A DNA stretch of 64,000 nt from Carposina sasakii. Taxonomy: Eukaryota; Arthropoda; Insecta; Lepidoptera; Carposinidae. The stretch covers positions 6,138,001 through 6,202,000 of the forward strand of contig CP053167.1 of assembly GCA_014607495.2 (NCBI GenBank), written 5' to 3'. This document shows positions 58,430 through 64,000 of this stretch, one piece after another (positions within the stretch are counted from its first letter, which is position 1; each line of letters opens with the position of its first letter). Under the pieces are notes generated by a model. That model made no database searches, had not been told where the DNA came from, and was given only the letters and a program-made list of their open reading frames with translations. The position numbers and the translations under genes are program-made.

Positions 58430-59530
58430 TAGTTTTTTACTGCCTCTTAAAATAATATAAAAAATTGTCGATAGAGATGCACAATGCGATTTTTTTTACA
58501 ATTCTTACCAAATTTTTTGGTAATTAGTAAAAATTTAATTGCAACAGACAACACCGGAATGTGTAACTATGGAAAATATTATTATCTTAGTGAAATATGA
58601 CACTGAGTGAAAGTAATCAAATAAATAAGAGAATGAAACACGTGTTCCTTATGTTGGAAAATATAAAATTTGAAAAATATGGAAACAAGTCACTTTTCGT
58701 CCATTTTATATTGCTTAGGTTGATATTTTAAATGTGTCAACGACAGTGATATTGTGCAAAGTGTAACAAGTGAAGTTTTTTTTAAATTAAATCATCAAGT
58801 TGAGACACATTAACTAAAAATTGAATAAAGTGGTTAAATAGTCTTGTCCATGTGTAGATTGTTGATATTTTACATAACATTGGGTTCGAGGCAAATTTAA
58901 TGGTCGGATTTCCAAATACGATAACTTTACTGTGCATTATGAGTAACACCAAAAAGATAAGATAAGACACAATCAATATTTATTAATAAAATAAAATTAT
59001 ATAATTAAGCCAGTCATAAATTTTAACATTTTTGTATATCCGCTCTAAATCCTACTTCCTACTAATATATATATATATAAAGAAATACATTATTAGAACA
59101 CATGACAACTCTAAAGAAAGCGATAAAGGGCTAATTAATTCATACAAATTACAATCTTATTTTTACGGGTTCTTGCTAAAGCATTTTTATGGTTTATCTG
59201 CAATTCTCCATCTTAAATCTAGCTATACCTTGCATTTTCCACAAATGGTCCTCAGTACGAGTATTTAGCTTTAAACCTGCCAGATCTAACCCCGCATAAG
59301 TCTACAGCCTAATTAGTATAATTAGAAACAACTTTTTGTCGGTAATTCGATCCAAGTGCGGCAGATAGCCGGCCCTGACGGAGATCGTACAACAGATAGC
59401 TCCGCGTCGGCCATGATGAATTGTGTTACCACCGACAAGCAAGTACGGCGAAAGTGAAATAAGATATTGGGAAAGGAGTTTTATTAGGTTAAAAATGGTA
59501 CTTTAAAATGCTAAAAACAATAGCTCACTG
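58430..59530. other. Intergenic, nothing recognised
   Basis: AT-rich. A slightly CpG-richer piece lies at about 59345-59455. No gene supported. Confidence 0.4.
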
Positions 59531-59539
59531 TATACGTAT

Positions 59540-59728
59540 ATATAGAACCTGTGCAGTGTCTAAACTTCCAGACAGCATGGAGAAATTCCTATACAGCTCT
59601 AAAAAATTTCATACAAGCTTCAAATATATAGGTAAATGCTATTTCAAATCTTAAATGTTATGGACAGGTTCTCTAGTGGACTCTTTTCATTGCATTTTTC
59701 TTAAAACCCTTTCGACACACCTGTATAA
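59540..59728. repeat. MITE family 1, degenerate copy
   Basis: 'tatagaacctgtgcagtgtc' to 'ttcgacacacctgtataa' keeps the order of family 1 (GAACCT, central ATACAAGCTT, GGACAGGTTCTCTAGTGGAC) with many substitutions. Confidence 0.5.
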
Positions 59729-60399
59729 CGATATAAAAACGCACACATTAGCCATCTTAACAAAACCGCGCGTCGAATAGTGTTGTACCTATTGCATTCA
59801 TCGGAAGCGATAACTGACATGAGTGATGTTCCTAGTCGATTGTTTTCCTCTGAACGCCCATGCCTCTATCGAAGGTATGAATAGATGAGTTTTGCAGAGA
59901 GACAATTCGGCTTCTAGCACTTAGTCTGCTTAATTAATTAGGTTAGGTTATGTTAGAACTGTTAAAATAACAATGATAGATGGATTTTTTCTGTCATATT
60001 TAAAATGCCTAGCCGTTTTGCAATAGGGCGTGTTCTACAATATACCTTGAGCTCATCAGTCGATCAGTTGTAAACATAAGTACCTAAATGAACTTTTGCC
60101 ATTAGTTGTTACCTTGTTACACGATTTGGAATAACACCACTTACGACGCACTTGCTTTGCCCGAACACAACACTAAATGTCAAAGAGTCGAACAGAATCA
60201 ACCCTAGAGCCACTATTGTACCTAGAGAGGGGAAAATATCAAAGTCAAGTTTGATTGGGACTTGAAAAGATCAAACATATCCCTTTAGAAGTTAACTTAG
60301 GGACATTACTTTTTAGTAATATATCGTGAGTTATATGCTTTTATGATAAAGATTAAATTCGATTAAATGCAGTGTTTCTAAGAAATAAGTCTAAGTATA

Positions 60400-60466
60400 C
60401 AGAGTGTAACAAAAGGAATATATTAAACGAAATGCTATGAAAATTAGCCACCATAAAAATATCTAT
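60400..60466. repeat. MITE family 1, left-end fragment
   Basis: CAGAGTGTAACAAAAGGAAT to about ATAAAAATATCTA. It is cut off where the next element begins. Confidence 0.55.
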
Positions 60467-60467
60467 A

Positions 60468-60986
60468 CAGGGTGTTTGTGACAGCCAGGCAAATATTGAT
60501 ACCATGACTTCAGACCGTGATTCCGTGGTGGAAAACACAGAAAATTTTCACAGGAAAATTCCAAAATTTTCCGACTTTTTTAAAAAAATATATTTTCAGA
60601 AAAAAAAATTAAATTCGTTTATTTAGCCCTTAGATAATAACTTAAAAATAAAATTAGAAACGAAAAACTTTTTTTAAAAAAAAGTCGCCCCCAAAAAAGT
60701 TCAAAAACCTGATCAACTCTAATAGAGAGTCACAAGTGAATCCAAAAAACAGCAATGTGTCACAGAATAACCCAGAAGTCCATTTAATTAGTCACAAGAT
60801 CGTCCAATAGAATTGGCGCGGAGAGCAAAGGCTACTGATAATCAAACCAAAAATACATTTCCATACATTCCATAAAACCTATAAATACATTTCAGTTATA
60901 TTATAATTTATAACACTGTCGTATAACTCAGCACAATGGTACTTGTTCAGCATTTCAGTATTTGCCTGGCTGTCACCCACACCCTG
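60468..60986. mobile_element. MITE family 3, CAGGGTG...GACAGCCAGGCAAATA ends
   Basis: 519 bp between TA sites. The left end has CAGGGTGTTTGTGACAGCC then AGGCAAATA. The right end has TATTTGCCTGGCTGTCACCC then ACACCCTG, so the terminal inverted repeats run about 28 bp with small gaps. The interior is A-rich and non-coding. It is the only copy in the window. Confidence 0.75.
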
Positions 60987-60990
60987 TATA

Positions 60991-61073
60991 CAGGATGTTT
61001 TTTTCGTTGCCACCCTTAACGAAGGGTACGTACTCTATACATCAAATAAAGTAAGTTTTTGCAAAAAAATGCT
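60991..61073 (+). repeat. MITE family 2, left-end fragment
   Basis: CAGGATGTTTTTTTCGTTGCC to AAAAATGCTGG, 4 bp (TATA) after the end of the family 3 element. Confidence 0.65.
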
Positions 61074-61079
61074 GGAAAA

Positions 61080-61930
61080 TGATGTAAATTTAAAAAATTA
61101 GGAATATCTCTATGCTACTCGTAGTAGGCAAAAGTAAAATCTACGACTTTATTAACTACGAACTTATTCCCAAATAAAAAGTATCAAAATTTAACTTCTT
61201 ATCAAAACCAAGCGTAAGTCAGTTACCTGCACAAGTACTTCACAATCAGATAAAAAATAAACTTCGAATGTATTCTCCACATGACCTAATGATTGCCGAC
61301 AAAACATCTCAGTTGAACAAAAAATGATTAAACAAATCATCCGACAGACTACCGTTCGGGAACAGCGAGATGGGTGGTACTTCGGACAACTATCTTAGAT
61401 CCATCTAACTTCATTACAAGATCCAACATCGATCATTATCTATCACGCAACAATTTCTACTATGCAACAATAGATGGCGCTCTCCGACACACGATTCGGC
61501 AGCGTCATTCGGCAATTAGGGCAGCTCGTTCACTCGCGACCGGCTAGAAAGAGACACGTCAAAGGAGTATAATGACGTTGATTGTAATTGATGATGCGAT
61601 TGTCTAATGTTAAAGTTCCGCTTTTAAAATCTACAGAAGTTGTTGTCTAGGTACCTGTCTGCCTGGCTAATGTTATTTTATTACCAGTGTTAAAACTCTT
61701 TTTTTATAAACGGTGAAAGCAATAGTACCTACAATATACTTTTTTTATTTATCTATTAACACATAAAAGTTTAAAAAAGTTTAAAAATTAGGTGTAGGTT
61801 TTTTAGGTGAAAAAAAATAATTAAAAAAATAGAAAATAACAAACAGAATCTATTTTTATCAACAGCACTTTTTTACGAGTACATCTTGACAAGATCCCTA
61901 ATTATTTTAATGATTAATCTAATAAACATT
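61080..61930. other. Intergenic or intronic, nothing recognised
   Basis: Contains an AGATGGCGC motif near 61471-61480 followed by a moderately CpG-rich stretch to about 61560. No other feature. Confidence 0.4.
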
Positions 61931-61936
61931 TTTCAG

Positions 61937-62163
61937 CAGCACATACACATAACGTCCGCTTTCCTCGGTTACAGCAATCAAAATGGTCCGGATGGTCGTG
62001 TGAACAACAAAGTAGCGGGTAGCTATAGCGGTGGCTCTGCACGGGGGGTGGGGGCGGCCGACCCCGGCGCCCGCGCACGCCGCCACGACGCTCGTGGGGG
62101 GATTGGTGCCGCCGCGGGAGCCCACCACGGCGGCAGAGGCCTTTTGGAAGATGCCTCACAAAG
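61937..62163 (+). CDS. Single coding exon, product unknown (Gly/Ala/Arg-rich)
   Basis: A 227-bp GC-rich block sits abruptly in AT-rich DNA. It is bounded by the acceptor ATTTTTCAG (to 61936) and the donor AAAG|GTATGG (62164). Read from phase 0, it gives 75 codons without a stop and ends in phase 2. The peptide starts QHIHITSAFLGYSNQNGP, then becomes Gly/Ala/Arg/His-rich (GSYSGGSARGVGAADPG, ARRHDARGGIGAAAGAHHGG) and ends GLLEDASQ. The acceptor is a CAGCAG tandem (NAGNAG), so one Gln may be optional. No family was recognised, and low-complexity composition fits a disordered segment of a regulatory or neuronal protein. The other exons are not visible here. A CpG-rich non-coding block is the alternative. 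Confidence 0.5.
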
Positions 62164-62169
62164 GTATGG

Positions 62170-62880
62170 GTTTTTGATTTTGTATTCCTTGTGGTCGCCA
62201 TGACCGCATGCAGATAGACTACTTTTTGTAATATGTTAGACCTTAAATCCTCTTAAAATTTTGGTGTAAAATCTTCTTTTGCAAAGTCTATTATAAAACG
62301 TTGTGGTCATGGCGATTGGAAGGTATATAATTATTTTAAGAATAACTAGTTTTAATATATTTTAGCAAAAAAAATACATAGTGTTTTAGCAAAGAAATAG
62401 ATTTTTTTTCCATGGTACCTAATCGATGCAGCCGTTTTAGCACCCATAGCAGTTAAACTTATTGCACGCGTGGTTTTTCGCGTCGGGGTTAAAATACGTA
62501 GAAATTTATCAATGCCTGAAGAAAATCCTTACAAAAGTATTGGCACGAACAACCTTCTTATATGATGATGGCGTACAACTTACTTATACCAACAGATACC
62601 GAATTGAAAAGGTGTCCAATCTTAGACGAAGTAACACCCGAAACATTCATAAGTTAGTAATAAGAACACTAACAAGGTGGCGAATTAGCAGTTGGAACCA
62701 GTTCTCACCAGACGTAACTGGAACTAGCTATTATGTACGAGAGTTACGAGTTTCATAGGAGTCAAGTTTACAAGTCCCGGCTTTGGAACTAACAAGTCTT
62801 TGGATTTGGCTTTATGGAGGACTACTTATAGTTCTCGAATTTAAATTAAATAACTACCATTCAGCACCCTTTCTCTTATG
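62170..62880. other. Probable intron or intergenic DNA
   Basis: Follows the donor at 62164. An open frame at 62462-62758 starts with TTG and shows no known domain. A fragment ACTAGTGGACGCCTGCGCCT of the CCGCGAC-family repeat lies at 62885-62930. Confidence 0.4.
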
Positions 62881-63002
62881 TAAGACTAGTGGACGCCTGC
62901 GCCTTTCCCCTTCACATGGGAATTTCATCTATTATCCACTTACGTCATACAAGGAACACACCTTCCAAGTCTCAAGTCTGCAATATCAGTCTTCGCTTAG
63001 AT

Positions 63003-63170
63003 CAGCCTTTCCCAAAGTGGGCGATAACGCCCCCTTATGGGCGCTGCAGGCCTAAAGGGTTAGAGACCCAGAAAAAACTTGAGGCGTTGTGTTGAGGCTT
63101 GGGGAGTTATAGTAGTTTGGCGCCAAATGGTCAAAGTGGGTAGTAAATGAAATAAGTTAGAGAACCCCTG
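63003..63170. mobile_element. hAT-type MITE with 8-bp TSD
   Basis: 168 bp from CAGCCTTTCCCAAAGTGGGC to TTAGAGAACCCCTG. Flanks are GCTTAGAT (62995-63002) and GCTTATAT (63171-63178), 7 of 8 identical. Ends resemble those of the hAT element at 16151-16336, but the interior differs. Confidence 0.75.
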
Positions 63171-63759
63171 GCTTATATCTATGTATCAGTCATTTGGGAC
63201 CAAGCATTTTAAATGCCATACATAGATGTGTCAAATGTATTCTTTAATGTTGATAACCCATTTATTTATTTATAATAATGTAAAGTACAATAAAGTAAAT
63301 GAAATATTTTTGTTATCATCTGGGAATTCTTATAACAAAATGATTTGACGAAAATTTATCGCTAATCAAGATTAACGAAAAACAAATATTGATTACGGTT
63401 AGATATCTATTTTTCAAATGGACTTTAGCCTTTAGTATAATCAATTATGAAATAACTTAAAGTGAAGTATTTTCTTCTAAATCAGTATTGATGTTAAACT
63501 ACATAAGCATATTTTCACAATATGTATCGATATTTCTCACCAAATTCTCTAGAGCTTCGAGTTACGATCGAGAACTGTGTTACCACTTCAGTTAGTGTCA
63601 GTCAAAATAGCCTATGCCAGAGTAAGTTTCCCTGAGCGTGGCCCGTGAGCAGTTCGCCATTACTTACTTAGGCCGTACTTTGCACAGTATTTACTTACTT
63701 ATTACTTTAACCGTACGATAAAGTAAATTTAATACAAGAATGATAGTTGATATATAAAA

Positions 63760-64000
63760 AATCTCTGGGCTAATCTATAATATAAAAATGAATCGCTAAA
63801 TGTGTCGGTAAGCGCGAATCTCGATAACGACTGAACCGATTTCGCAAATTCTTTTTTTAAGCGTATTCCTTGAAGTACAGGGATGGTTCTAACGGAGAGA
63901 AAAATAATAAAAAAATGCCTGAACATGTCTAAAACATTCCTTTTCTACATTCCCATACAAACAATTTGTTCGAAATTTGAAAGTCCGGGAAGGCAAAACA
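63760..64000. repeat. Dispersed repeat running off the window edge
   Basis: 'aatataaaaatgaatcgcta' and GACTGAACCGATTTCGCAAA are typical blocks of a common lepidopteran-type repeat related to the other CCGAATTTC/ACCGATTT elements here. The end is outside the window. Confidence 0.45.

Overview
The window is AT-rich, repeat-dense animal DNA with the look of a lepidopteran (moth or butterfly) genome. Evidence for this is the short introns, very small genes, many TA-flanked foldback MITEs, tRNA-derived SINEs, RTE-type LINE tails of the 'aggcctacgtccagcagtggactgcaat' kind, and a 5S rRNA gene with an insect-style upstream TATA element. The species cannot be named from the sequence. Most of the 64 kb is non-coding. 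Firm genes are confined to about 4.8-12.4 kb, with one isolated exon near 62 kb.

Region by region. 1-4.6 kb holds SINE and LINE fragments. 4.6-5.0 kb has four AGATGGCGC-type motifs, then an isolated 5S rRNA gene (+). 5.3-7.8 kb is a minus-strand, three-exon gene for a secreted Asp/His/Pro-rich protein that I do not recognise; I extended it upstream by following splice sites. 8.1-8.9 kb is repeats with an (AT)n tract. 9.2-12.35 kb is a same-strand cluster of four small intronless genes, all related to the mitochondrial F1-ATPase inhibitor IF1. Two of them lie 22 bp apart, with the only poly(A) signal after the second, which suggests a dicistronic mRNA. 12.4-31 kb is intergenic repeats. 31.7-34.55 kb is a broken RTE-type LINE whose catalytic aspartate box is missing, followed by a MITE nested in a MITE. 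35-61.9 kb is a long gene-poor stretch with MITEs, SINE monomers and dimers, a 127-bp tandem array and a few CpG-rich patches that could be promoters or 5' exons. 61.94-62.16 kb looks like one internal GC-rich coding exon of a gene that mostly lies elsewhere.

The most interesting system is the IF1-like cluster. One gene keeps the canonical inhibitory segment, one has a 90-residue leader in front of a near-canonical segment, and a tightly linked pair keeps only the Glu...Phe core with a new MPGF motif. All four lack the long C-terminal coiled coil and histidine switch of mammalian IF1. All four have an R-rich leader ending in a recognisable mitochondrial processing motif. This suggests a lineage-specific diversification of ATP synthase regulators, possibly tissue-specific. 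That last step is inference.
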